Assembly (NCBI RefSeq): GCF_014641075.1
Contig: NZ_BMHP01000001.1
Span: 1,550,001 to 1,614,000 of the forward strand
Direction: 5' to 3'
Origin: Paenibacillus nasutitermitis
GTDB taxonomy: Bacteria > Bacillota > Bacilli > Paenibacillales > Paenibacillaceae
DNA length: 64,000 nucleotides
Part shown: piece after piece, positions 45,375-54,036 of the stretch
How the letters are laid out: the number at the start of each line of letters is the position of its first letter
Position numbering within the stretch: position 1 is the stretch's first letter
The notes under the pieces: model-generated
Seen by the model: the letters and a program-made list of their open reading frames with translations, nothing else
Databases searched by the model: none
What the model was told of the DNA's origin: nothing
Position numbers and translations under genes: made by a program

Positions 45375-47801
45375 ATGAGCAAACAAGCGAACAATATGCT
45401 GCGTATAGCTGTCGCCGTCATGCTGCTGATGTCTTTGGTGCTGAGCCTAGCGGGCAGTATGCCCCGGGTTCAAGCGGTCGGCACGACCTATTATGTAAAC
45501 AATAAGGCGGGATCCGGCTGCAGCAACAGTGGAGCCGGTACGTCGATGGCGGCTCCCTGGTGCGATTTCACCGGCTTCGGCGCGAAAACATTCGCTCCCG
45601 GTGACCAGATCCTGCTTGCCCGCGGCGCGGTCTGGAGCAACGGCATGACGCTTGCCGGATCCGGTACCTCGGCCAACCATATCAAGGTGGATGCGTACGG
45701 CAGCGGGGCCAAGCCGCAGATCAGCGGAAGCTCGGTAATAACAAGCTACGGCATCATCATGACCAATCCATCCTATTGGGATATCGCCAATCTGGAGATT
45801 GCGGCTACCGGAAACGGAATCCGGGTGGAATACAACACGCTAAGCCATGATTCCCTGACATTCAGCAGCATCGACATTCACGATGTTCTCTATACAGGCG
45901 GAGGGACTGGCATTGATATCTGGGGTTATCCGACAGTCACCTCGACCTCCCAGTATGTGCTTCGTGATTTGAGAATCAGCAACGTGAACATTACCAGCAA
46001 CAAGACCGGTCTCTTGCTTCGTGTCGGCAATACCAAATACGATGATCCCAGCGTCACGGCTTATCCGAACATTTTGCAAAATGTGCTGATTGCCAATTGT
46101 ACCTTCGACAATATCAAGGAAAACGGAATCAGTGCTTTGAATGTGAGCCATCTTACACTGCTGGACACGCGAATTAATAATACGAGCCAGGTTTATTTCC
46201 CGCAAGGCACAACGGCCGACTTCTTCGTTCAGGTAGACGATGTCCGTTTTGTCAATTCCATCGTCACCAATACGGCGAATACGGGCAGCTTCGACATGTC
46301 CGGCTTTGACAGCGAAGCCTTCAACAACAACATACGTTTCGAGGGCAATTATTTTGGCGGGCATTCGGGTCCGGCCATTGAGTATCTGGCCTTGAACCGT
46401 GCAGAAGACTTCAATACCAATAACCTTGTTGCATCCAACGCCTTCTACGGCAACAACCTGTCCGGTAGCAGTATGTTCAAGAGCAGCCTGTTGTTCGTCA
46501 ATGCCGGCACTACGTATCCGACAAGCATAACCGGTACGGCGCGGGACAACCTGTATTACGAGCCAACCGGTTTTGTTTCCGTTAACACCGGGGCCATTAG
46601 CTGGACGTTCACGAACAATTTGGGCGTTGGAGCGACCGATATGTACAACGCCGGCAATGACTACAGCGGCACGGGTAATACGGGAGGCAGCAGCTGTACG
46701 GCAGGAAGCCACTGCTGGTCTTATCAGAAATATAATGGGACGTCTTATTCTGCGCTTGCTTATGACTCCGTCAACGGGAGGTGGGGCACAACCGGAGGGT
46801 ACATGAACCGTTTTAATGTGCTGCCTACAGCTGATTCCAGCGAGTGGCTGGCGCGCGCCTGGACGGCGCCTGTAGCCGGAACGGTCAGTCTTCGCGGTAT
46901 TGTGCTCAAGAACGATATCGCCGGTGGCGACGGCGTAAGGGCACGGATCACCAAGAATGGCAGCGTCATCTGGCCGACTGCGGGCGGATCGCAATCCGTC
47001 GCTTCTAATTACCGCACCGGCTATGAGTCGAAGCTGGATTCGGTCAGCGTGAACGCGGGCGATATTATCCGCTTTGAAGTGAACGGAGGTACCGCCGGCA
47101 GCAATACGAATGATTTGACCAGCTGGATGCCGACAGTGGCTTATTCGGTCAAGAATGCTTCACTCGGACTGAAAGCGGAATGGAAGCTGGACGAAACGGC
47201 CGGCACATCGGCAAGCGATTCTTCCGGCAGCGGAAATACCGGAACGCTGGTCAACGGACCGGTGTGGACGACCGGTAAGAAGAACAATGCGCTCAGCTTT
47301 GACGGCATCGACGATTATATGAATGTGCCGGACAGCGCGGCGCTTGACGGGATGGGGGCGCTGACCGTATCGGCCTGGGTCAATCTGGCGCAGCTGCCGG
47401 CTCAATCGTATGACATCGTAGCCAAGGATACGTCGGATTATTCCTATCGTCTACTGATCGGAAGCAACGGACAAGGCCATTTTGCAGTGAACACAACGAA
47501 CAACGGGTGGTACTCGACAGGCACGGTTGCGGAGATCGATCTTGCGATAACCGCCGGCGGGTGGCATCATCTAGTCGGCACCTATGACGGCTCGAGGCTA
47601 CAGACTTATGTCGACGGCGTTCCTTCCGGCGTGTCGCCTACGCCAATCTCGGGGACGATCGTAAACGGCTCCTCAGCGGTCAGGCTCGGCTTTACGCCTC
47701 ATCCCACAATCGACTATTTCAAAGGCAATATCGATGAGGTACGCATCTATGACCGGGCTTTAAGCCCGACGGAAGTAAAAAGCCTGTACGATTCGTATTG
47801 A
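45375..47801 (+). CDS. Secreted parallel beta-helix protein with C-terminal LamG-like domain
   Basis: An 808-residue exported protein. A signal peptide (residues ~1-35, ending PRVQAVG) is followed by a right-handed parallel beta-helix (residues ~40-430; TTYYVNNKAG, then repeated I/V-rich coils with NVTSNKTG-like turns), a beta-sandwich of about 120 residues, and a LamG/concanavalin A-like domain from ~600 (GLKAEWKLDETAG, ALSFDGIDDYMNVPDSAAL, AGGWHHLVGTYDG). This architecture suggests a polysaccharide lyase or glycan-binding hydrolase acting outside the cell. The ATG at 45375 is preferred over the GTG at 45363. It carries the shared 26-bp operator and a terminator. Confidence 0.83.
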   Translation: MSKQANNMLRIAVAVMLLMSLVLSLAGSMPRVQAVGTTYYVNNKAGSGCSNSGAGTSMAAPWCDFTGFGAKTFAPGDQILLARGAVWSNGMTLAGSGTSANHIKVDAYGSGAKPQISGSSVITSYGIIMTNPSYWDIANLEIAATGNGIRVEYNTLSHDSLTFSSIDIHDVLYTGGGTGIDIWGYPTVTSTSQYVLRDLRISNVNITSNKTGLLLRVGNTKYDDPSVTAYPNILQNVLIANCTFDNIKENGISALNVSHLTLLDTRINNTSQVYFPQGTTADFFVQVDDVRFVNSIVTNTANTGSFDMSGFDSEAFNNNIRFEGNYFGGHSGPAIEYLALNRAEDFNTNNLVASNAFYGNNLSGSSMFKSSLLFVNAGTTYPTSITGTARDNLYYEPTGFVSVNTGAISWTFTNNLGVGATDMYNAGNDYSGTGNTGGSSCTAGSHCWSYQKYNGTSYSALAYDSVNGRWGTTGGYMNRFNVLPTADSSEWLARAWTAPVAGTVSLRGIVLKNDIAGGDGVRARITKNGSVIWPTAGGSQSVASNYRTGYESKLDSVSVNAGDIIRFEVNGGTAGSNTNDLTSWMPTVAYSVKNASLGLKAEWKLDETAGTSASDSSGSGNTGTLVNGPVWTTGKKNNALSFDGIDDYMNVPDSAALDGMGALTVSAWVNLAQLPAQSYDIVAKDTSDYSYRLLIGSNGQGHFAVNTTNNGWYSTGTVAEIDLAITAGGWHHLVGTYDGSRLQTYVDGVPSGVSPTPISGTIVNGSSAVRLGFTPHPTIDYFKGNIDEVRIYDRALSPTEVKSLYDSY

Positions 47802-47823
47802 TTGATTTATAAGCTTGACGTTT

Positions 47824-47862
47824 GGACCCGCCTGGGGCATCGCTTGGGCGGGTCCTCTTTTC
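47824..47862 (+). terminator. Rho-independent terminator after the beta-helix gene
   Basis: A 9-bp GC-rich stem GGACCCGCC / GGCGGGTCC (47824-47832 with 47847-47855) is followed by TCTTTTC. Confidence 0.88.
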
Positions 47863-47927
47863 ACAGAACCAGAGGGCTCGCCTGTCTCGGTATATTCTGA
47901 ACACTCGCATACAACAAAACAATCGGA

Positions 47928-47979
47928 CAAATAAAGCGATGGAATGGCCAAATCAATCGGTATGAGGATCCAGTAAGCT
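47928..47979 (+). promoter_or_regulatory. 26-bp AraC-type site (copy 3) before the large importer operon
   Basis: CAAAT at 47928-47932 and 47949-47953 are 21 bp apart, with core GATGGAATGGCCAAAT. A poor -10 candidate, TAAGCT, lies at 47974-47979. The block ends 91 bp before the ATPase start. Confidence 0.6.
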
Positions 47980-48044
47980 GGTCGTATGGAGTTGGGTGAA
48001 GCCCAAGCAACCAATTGACTGAAGTGGAAGTGGGGGTGCCCGCT

Positions 48045-49181
48045 GTGGCCGGCGTGAAATTTCATCATGTATACAAATTTTATAACAAAGAGGACCGACC
48101 CTCGGTGGAAGATTTTCATCTGGATATTGAAGACGGGGAGTTTCTTGTCCTGGTCGGGCCGTCGGGTTGCGGCAAAACAACGACGCTGCGGATGCTGGCA
48201 GGACTTGAGGACGTATCCCGCGGGGATATTTATATCGGCGACAAATATATCAATTATGTCTCGCCCAAGAACCGCGATATCGCCATGGTATTTCAAAATT
48301 ATGCGCTGTATCCGAATCTTTCCGTCTTCGAGAATATGGCCCTGGGCCTCAAGCTGCGCAAAGTGGCGAAACATGAAGTTCAGCTCAGAGTGGACAGAGC
48401 GGCCAAAATATTGGAGATCGGAGCGCTGCTCGGTAAACGTCCGAACCAGCTGTCAGGCGGCCAGAAACAGCGGGTTGCACTGGGAAGGGCTATTGTGCGG
48501 GAGCCGCAGGTGTTCCTGATGGATGAGCCGCTCTCCAATCTGGACGCGAAGCTGCGCACCCAGACGCGGGCCGAGCTGATCAAGCTGCACAGCCAGCTGC
48601 AGACAACGGCGGTGTACGTCACGCATGACCAGACCGAAGCTATGACGATGGGTACCCGGATCGTGGTGATGAAGGACGGACGCATTCAGCAGGTGGCGCC
48701 GCCGCAGCAGCTATATGACCGTCCGGTCAATATGTTCGTCGCCGGCTTTATCGGCTCGCCGCAGATGAACTTTATCGAGGGGCAGATGACCGAGCGGGAA
48801 GGCGATTATTATTTCGAGAACAAGCGGATGAGACTGGCATTGCCTGCTCAGACCGCCGGGCTCCTGAAGCGTTCGGGCGTTAATCTGCGAAACCTCGTAT
48901 TGGGTATCAGGCCGGAACATATTCTGATGTCCGCCCATGCGCATGAAACTTATCCGCAATGGAAGGTAAGCGGCATTGTGGAAATGAAGGAGCTGATGGG
49001 GGCGGATACGTTCGTGTTCCTCGGCATCGGGCAAACCAAAGACCTGATTTTCCGGGTGGAAGCGCATACGCAGGTACAGCTACAGGAACGGATCGAAGTG
49101 GTTGTTTTGTTGGATAAAGCCGTTTTCTTCGAAAAAGAAAGCGGGAAGGCGATCCTCGCAGCTAGGGATGATGGCCGATGA
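48045..49181 (+). CDS. ABC sugar importer ATPase, MsmX/UgpC family
   Basis: A 378-residue ATPase: Walker A GPSGCGKTT near residue 35, Q-loop MVFQNYALYP near 82, signature LSGGQKQR near 135, Walker B VFLMDEPLSNLD near 157 and the switch histidine in YVTHDQTEAMT near 192, then a C-terminal MalK-like regulatory/OB domain (residues ~235-378). The start is ambiguous: several GTG/TTG codons precede; GTG at 48045 (MAGVKFHHVYK by family pattern) with GGGGG 8 bp upstream is preferred. It is the only importer ATPase gene in the window, so it may energise all four permease pairs as MsmX does elsewhere. Confidence 0.92.
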   Translation: MAGVKFHHVYKFYNKEDRPSVEDFHLDIEDGEFLVLVGPSGCGKTTTLRMLAGLEDVSRGDIYIGDKYINYVSPKNRDIAMVFQNYALYPNLSVFENMALGLKLRKVAKHEVQLRVDRAAKILEIGALLGKRPNQLSGGQKQRVALGRAIVREPQVFLMDEPLSNLDAKLRTQTRAELIKLHSQLQTTAVYVTHDQTEAMTMGTRIVVMKDGRIQQVAPPQQLYDRPVNMFVAGFIGSPQMNFIEGQMTEREGDYYFENKRMRLALPAQTAGLLKRSGVNLRNLVLGIRPEHILMSAHAHETYPQWKVSGIVEMKELMGADTFVFLGIGQTKDLIFRVEAHTQVQLQERIEVVVLLDKAVFFEKESGKAILAARDDGR

Positions 49182-52171
49182 TTCGCATCAATCGGTCTGT
49201 CGCCACACTAATCGGAATTATCGTGCTTGCCGCAGGCTTTCTGGCTTACCGCTCGCTGACGGCTGAGCAGATTGCCTATCCGGTTATGGCTGCCGCCGCA
49301 CTTGAATCGGTTCCGGACAAGGAAGCTGAAGCGGGAACTGACGGAGCGGGTGCCGTACCGCCTGCTTACCGGGAGCTTGCGCGCAGCTATCCGCAGCCGG
49401 GAGACGGCCTTGGGGAGGCGGTTGTCATAACGGCCTCCTCCTACAGCGGCAAGTCATCCGATGCGGCAATCGAACAGACAGAGGAGGAGGGCGGCGGGGA
49501 TACGGCATTGGCCTGGAACAATGACCAAGGCTGGGTAGAGTGGCATTTCCGCATTCCGGAGGATGGCCTGTACCAGCTGCAAATACAATATGCACCGCAG
49601 TCCGGCAGCTACGATTCCATTATGCGGGGTTTTCAGATCGATGGGAGCTATCCGTTCGAGGAAGCAAAGTCCCTTGCGCTGGACCGTTATTGGAAGGACT
49701 CGCAATTTCCATACGTGAAAAACAAGCTTGGCAACGAAATACGTCCCGTACAAACGGAAATCGGCGGCTGGAAATCGGGGACGATCAGCAATTACGCCGT
49801 TTCATCGGAGCCGCTAATGTGGCAGCTTTCCGGAGGAGAGCATGTACTGCGGATGACGGCAGGCAGCGGGCAGTTGAAGCTTGCGTCTTTAAGCTGGACC
49901 CCAGCTAAGATTGCCCCGGCGTATGAGCAATATCTATCCGAAGCGGAAGGAACCGGCACGTCCGCGCCGGGAGAGCCTTGGTTTCACATCTATGAAGCTG
50001 AGAAATTCAGCAGCAAATCGAAACCGGGCATCCAGACGGCTTCCGTCCGCGAACCGGCTGTCTCCCCGGATCCGAAGGGGCGCATCGTCTACAACGCGAT
50101 TGGCGGAGAGCGCTGGAAGAATGCCGGCGAATGGGTGGAATGGACCATGGAGGCACCCAGGGACGGTTTCTATGAAATCGAGCTGAAATATGCGCAGACC
50201 TGGCGCAGCAAAAGCAATGTTTACCGGACCGTCGCCATCGACGGCAAAGTCCCTTTCCGCGAGCTGCTACATTACAAGCTGCCGGAAACCGGCCATCTCG
50301 AGCTGCTACCCCTTCAGGACGGGGAGGGCCGTCCCTACCGTATTTACCTGAAGCGGGGAGCGCATACGATTCGTTTAACTGCAGATGCGACGCAGTTAGA
50401 ACCGGCAGCCGAAGCGATGAAGAAATCGATCGCCGAACTGAATTCGTTCGACCGCAAGATCCGCCAAATCTCCGGAAATTACGGCTTTGGACGGGGAGGA
50501 ACGAATATCGACGTGAACCGGACCTGGAATTTGGCCACCTATTATCCGGGCATTGAAGAAGACTTGAACGCGATGCTCGTAAGGCTGAACCAGACGGCGG
50601 CATATCTGGAGGGCGTGCATCAGAACCGGACCGATGCCGTGACTTCGATCCGGGTGGTCGTCGACACGCTTCAAGACTACCTGAATGATATCGATGGCAT
50701 TCCGGACCGGATTGCCGATCTGTCTGTGGCCCAGAGCTCGCTTGCCCTTTGGCTCAATCAACAGACCGACCAGCCCTTGATGCTGGATTATATCGTACTG
50801 CGTACGCCCGGCGCGCAAACCGGCTTGAAAACGGCAAGCACCGCAAGTTATCTCTGGTATTCAGCCGTTGATTTCGCGCGCACCTTCACGATGTCTTATA
50901 ACGAGAAGTCGCTCAACAAAGAGGACGCCATTACCATCTGGGTACAGCGGGGCAGGGATTACGCCGATTTGCTGAACCAGATGATCGAGCAGGAATTTAC
51001 GCCGCAGACGGGGATTACGGTTAACGTGAATCTGATGCCCAATCCCAATGCGCTGATTCTGAGCAACGCCGCCGGCGACCAGCCTGACCTGGTATTGGGC
51101 GTATCCGGCGATATGCCGGTCGATTATGCAATGCGGGGCGCCGTGGAGGATCTGTCCGGCTATGAAGGTTTCGACGAAGTCATGCAGCGGTTTATTCCAG
51201 GCGTCATGAATGGGTACCGCTTTAACGGCGGTGTCTACGGGCTCCCGGAAATTCAGAACTTTTCCGCCCTCTATTACCGCTCGGATATTTTGTCGGGACT
51301 CGGTCTTGAGCCTCCTGACACCTGGGAGGACGTATACAGAATGCTGCCGACGCTGCAGGAGCAGGGTATGGCGTTCTATTATCCGCCCAAGGATTTCGCA
51401 ACCTTGTTTCTGGAGAATAAAGCGAGTTTCTATAACAAGACGGGTACCGGAACCCTGCTCGGGGAGAAGAACGCGCTTCATGCTTTCACCCAATGGAGCG
51501 AGTTGTTCGGAAAATATTTGTTCCCGCAGGATGTGCCGTCGTTTCTCGAGCATTTCCGCAAGGGCGACGTTCCGATCGGAATTGCCGATTTCTCGACCTA
51601 TATCATGCTGAATGTTGCCGCTCCGGATATTGCAGGCCAGTGGAAAATGGCCCCTCTGCCAGGGATCAAAAATTCGGGTGGTGTGGTCGAACGCTGGGCG
51701 CAGCAGCCGACATCGGCTGCGATGATCATGAAGAAAAGCGATAAGAAACAGCAGGCCTGGCAGTTTATGAAATGGTGGACCGCAACCGATGTACAGCGCC
51801 GTTATGGCAGCGACATCGAGTCCTATTATGGTTTGGAGTACCGTTGGAATACAGCTAATGTCAATGCGCTGTTATCAATGCCATGGCCGCAGCAGGATCT
51901 CTCCGCCATGAAGGAGCAGCTCCGCTGGGGGAGCAATGTGCCGATCGTGCCGGGCCATTATTTCCTGCCGCGAATTATGGATTTCGCCTGGAACGACGCC
52001 GTGCTGCGGGCCGTACCGGCCAAGGAAGCGCTGGAGGCCGGTGCCAGCGATCTGGAGCGCGAGATGAGACGGAAGCAGGATGATTTCGGCTTGCCGCCGG
52101 ACACCGATCTTCAAGTCCCTGAAGCTCTTAAGCCGTATGACTTTTCAATTGCAGGAGGTGCAAACCCGTGA
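49178..52171 (+). CDS. Membrane-anchored solute-binding protein with two carbohydrate-binding-like modules
   Basis: A 997-residue protein, about twice the normal binding-protein length. The N-terminus is an uncleaved-looking anchor helix (residues ~8-26) without a lipobox. Two similar beta modules follow (around residues 113-175 and 313-375, sharing GWVEW / GEWVEW and DGLYQLQIQY / DGFYEIELKY), resembling CBM6/35 folds. Then comes a helical spacer (~405-545) and a CUT1 binding domain (~575-975; QPDLVLGVSGDMP, GGVYGLPEIQNFSALYYR). It overlaps the ATPase gene by 4 bp and the next permease by 4 bp. It may hold polysaccharide while feeding the importer (inference). Confidence 0.85.
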   Translation: MIRINRSVATLIGIIVLAAGFLAYRSLTAEQIAYPVMAAAALESVPDKEAEAGTDGAGAVPPAYRELARSYPQPGDGLGEAVVITASSYSGKSSDAAIEQTEEEGGGDTALAWNNDQGWVEWHFRIPEDGLYQLQIQYAPQSGSYDSIMRGFQIDGSYPFEEAKSLALDRYWKDSQFPYVKNKLGNEIRPVQTEIGGWKSGTISNYAVSSEPLMWQLSGGEHVLRMTAGSGQLKLASLSWTPAKIAPAYEQYLSEAEGTGTSAPGEPWFHIYEAEKFSSKSKPGIQTASVREPAVSPDPKGRIVYNAIGGERWKNAGEWVEWTMEAPRDGFYEIELKYAQTWRSKSNVYRTVAIDGKVPFRELLHYKLPETGHLELLPLQDGEGRPYRIYLKRGAHTIRLTADATQLEPAAEAMKKSIAELNSFDRKIRQISGNYGFGRGGTNIDVNRTWNLATYYPGIEEDLNAMLVRLNQTAAYLEGVHQNRTDAVTSIRVVVDTLQDYLNDIDGIPDRIADLSVAQSSLALWLNQQTDQPLMLDYIVLRTPGAQTGLKTASTASYLWYSAVDFARTFTMSYNEKSLNKEDAITIWVQRGRDYADLLNQMIEQEFTPQTGITVNVNLMPNPNALILSNAAGDQPDLVLGVSGDMPVDYAMRGAVEDLSGYEGFDEVMQRFIPGVMNGYRFNGGVYGLPEIQNFSALYYRSDILSGLGLEPPDTWEDVYRMLPTLQEQGMAFYYPPKDFATLFLENKASFYNKTGTGTLLGEKNALHAFTQWSELFGKYLFPQDVPSFLEHFRKGDVPIGIADFSTYIMLNVAAPDIAGQWKMAPLPGIKNSGGVVERWAQQPTSAAMIMKKSDKKQQAWQFMKWWTATDVQRRYGSDIESYYGLEYRWNTANVNALLSMPWPQQDLSAMKEQLRWGSNVPIVPGHYFLPRIMDFAWNDAVLRAVPAKEALEAGASDLEREMRRKQDDFGLPPDTDLQVPEALKPYDFSIAGGANP

Positions 52172-53151
52172 ATCCGTCTGTCAACACGCCTGTCCATTCA
52201 TCTGTCCGGAAAGCGCGTGCCGCAGCTGCCCCCATGCACAATTTGAACCGATTTGTCCGCGAGCTGTGGCGGGACCGGATTCTGTATCTGTTTCTTGCAC
52301 CGTTCCTGCTTTCGTTCGCCGTCTTCATTCTTGTGCCGGTCATGATGGCAGCGCTGCTCAGCTTTACTTCCTTCAACGGATTCGCTTTCCCGCGGCTGGT
52401 GGGACTGGATAATTTCATTGCGATTATTTCCCAGGATAAAGTATTCCTGAAATATGCGCTGCCCAATACGCTGAAGTTCGCCATCATCGTCGGGCCGGGC
52501 GGCTATCTGCTCAGCTTCGCCTTCGCCTGGCTGATTCACCAGCTGCCCAAGCGGGTGCGGGATTACTACACACTTGCGTTCTACGCCCCTTCCCTGGCTG
52601 GCGGCGTAGCGCTGGTAGTGGTGTGGGCGGCAGCCTTCAGCGGGGACCGTGTCGGGTATATGAATCATCTGCTGCTGCAAATGGGCTTCATCGATTCACC
52701 GGTGTTGTGGCTGCAGGACCCGCGTTATTTGATGAAAATCATGATTGTCGTCTCACTCTGGACCAGCTTCAGCATCGGGTTTCTGGCGATTCTTGCCGGC
52801 CTGCAGACCGTTAGCAGAGAGCTATATGAAGCAGGACGGATCGATGGCATCAAAAGCCCGCTGCAGGAAGTGTTTTATATCACCATTCCTTCAATCCGGC
52901 CGCAAATGCTGTTCAGCGCGGTTATGACGATTGTCGGGACGCTGAAAGCGGGAGCGATATCCGTCCAGTTGACCGGTCAGCCGATCACGCCGATGTACGG
53001 GGGTCATCTGATGATCAATCATATCGACGATTACGCTTACTTGCGTTTTGAGCTTGGGTACGCTTCAGCCTTGTGCGTCATGCTGCTTGTGGTCAGCTTT
53101 CTCGTCCTGAGGTTTTGCTACCGGCTGTTTTTGCCAAAGGAGGACGAATAG
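52168..53151 (+). CDS. ABC sugar importer permease, MalF type (first pair)
   Basis: A 327-residue permease with a cytosolic tail to about residue 40, six helices (first around LYLFLAPFLLSFAVFILVP) and an EAA loop EAGRIDGIKSPLQEVFYITIP near residues 218-238. The GTG start overlaps the previous stop and follows AGGAGG. Together with the next gene it forms the first channel of the operon, presumably for the anchored binding protein encoded just upstream. Confidence 0.9.
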   Translation: MNPSVNTPVHSSVRKARAAAAPMHNLNRFVRELWRDRILYLFLAPFLLSFAVFILVPVMMAALLSFTSFNGFAFPRLVGLDNFIAIISQDKVFLKYALPNTLKFAIIVGPGGYLLSFAFAWLIHQLPKRVRDYYTLAFYAPSLAGGVALVVVWAAAFSGDRVGYMNHLLLQMGFIDSPVLWLQDPRYLMKIMIVVSLWTSFSIGFLAILAGLQTVSRELYEAGRIDGIKSPLQEVFYITIPSIRPQMLFSAVMTIVGTLKAGAISVQLTGQPITPMYGGHLMINHIDDYAYLRFELGYASALCVMLLVVSFLVLRFCYRLFLPKEDE

Positions 53152-53154
53152 AAC

Positions 53155-54015
53155 GTGAACTTCTCCATTAAACGCTTGCGCACCGGACCTATCCTCCTGC
53201 TGGTCGCCCTTACGGCACTTGCGCTGTTCATGTTGCTGCCGATCGTGTTTCTGTTCAATCATGCATTCAAGCCGCTTAACGAACTTTTTCTGTTCCCGCC
53301 GCGGTTTCTCGTGAGCCATCCAACCGTTCAAAATTTCGAGAGGCTGCTGGGATCGACCTCAGGCGATCTGGTGCCCTTCACCCGCTATCTGTTCAACAGC
53401 GTGTTTGTCGTATGCACAGCGCTGGTTGCCGTGGTTGTGGTCAGCTCAATGGCCGCTTATGTGCTGGCCAAATACCGGTTTCACTTTAAAGCTTTTATTA
53501 TGTCGCTCATTTACGTCTCCCTGATGTTCGCTTCGGAGACGGTACAAATTCCGCGTTACCTGATCATCAGCGGTCTTGGCATCAATGATACGTATTTCGC
53601 CCATATCCTGCCTTTTGTCGCTGCGCCTGTGTCCGTATTCCTGCTGATCCAGTTTATCGGGCAAATTCCCGACGCGCTTCTGGAGGCAGCCAAAATCGAC
53701 GGAGCATCGGAGTGGGGCATATTCATCCGTATCGTCATGCCGCTGGCTATGCCGGCAGTCGCCACCGTATCTATTCTTACGTTCCAGGCGGTATGGGGCG
53801 ATACGGAAGCATCGACGTTATTCATTCACGATGAAACGCTCAAGACGCTGCCGGCCTATGTGCAGACACTCGGCAACGCGGCGCAGAACAGCGTTTCCGG
53901 CCAAGGCATGATGGCCGCGGCCGGACTCATGATGTTCCTGCCGAACCTGGTCATTTTTCTGCTTTTCCAGGGCAGGGTGATGGAGACCATGATCAGCTCG
54001 GGCATTAAAGAATAA
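53155..54015 (+). CDS. ABC sugar importer permease, MalG type (first pair)
   Basis: A 286-residue permease with the EAA loop EAAKIDGASEWGIFIRIVMP near residues 179-199 and the C-terminal VMETMISSGIKE. The start is GTG at 53155, 3 bp after the partner stop, with AAGGAGG upstream inside the partner's last codons. The substrate should be the same as for the preceding permease. Confidence 0.9.
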   Translation: MNFSIKRLRTGPILLLVALTALALFMLLPIVFLFNHAFKPLNELFLFPPRFLVSHPTVQNFERLLGSTSGDLVPFTRYLFNSVFVVCTALVAVVVVSSMAAYVLAKYRFHFKAFIMSLIYVSLMFASETVQIPRYLIISGLGINDTYFAHILPFVAAPVSVFLLIQFIGQIPDALLEAAKIDGASEWGIFIRIVMPLAMPAVATVSILTFQAVWGDTEASTLFIHDETLKTLPAYVQTLGNAAQNSVSGQGMMAAAGLMMFLPNLVIFLLFQGRVMETMISSGIKE

Positions 54016-54036
54016 AGAAGGGGGCAAGCAAAGCAA

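Noticed and set aside
45840-46994. 384-residue minus-strand frame in the beta-helix gene
   Set aside because: Long open frames opposite repetitive, GC-rich coding sequence are common by chance; it shows no domain.
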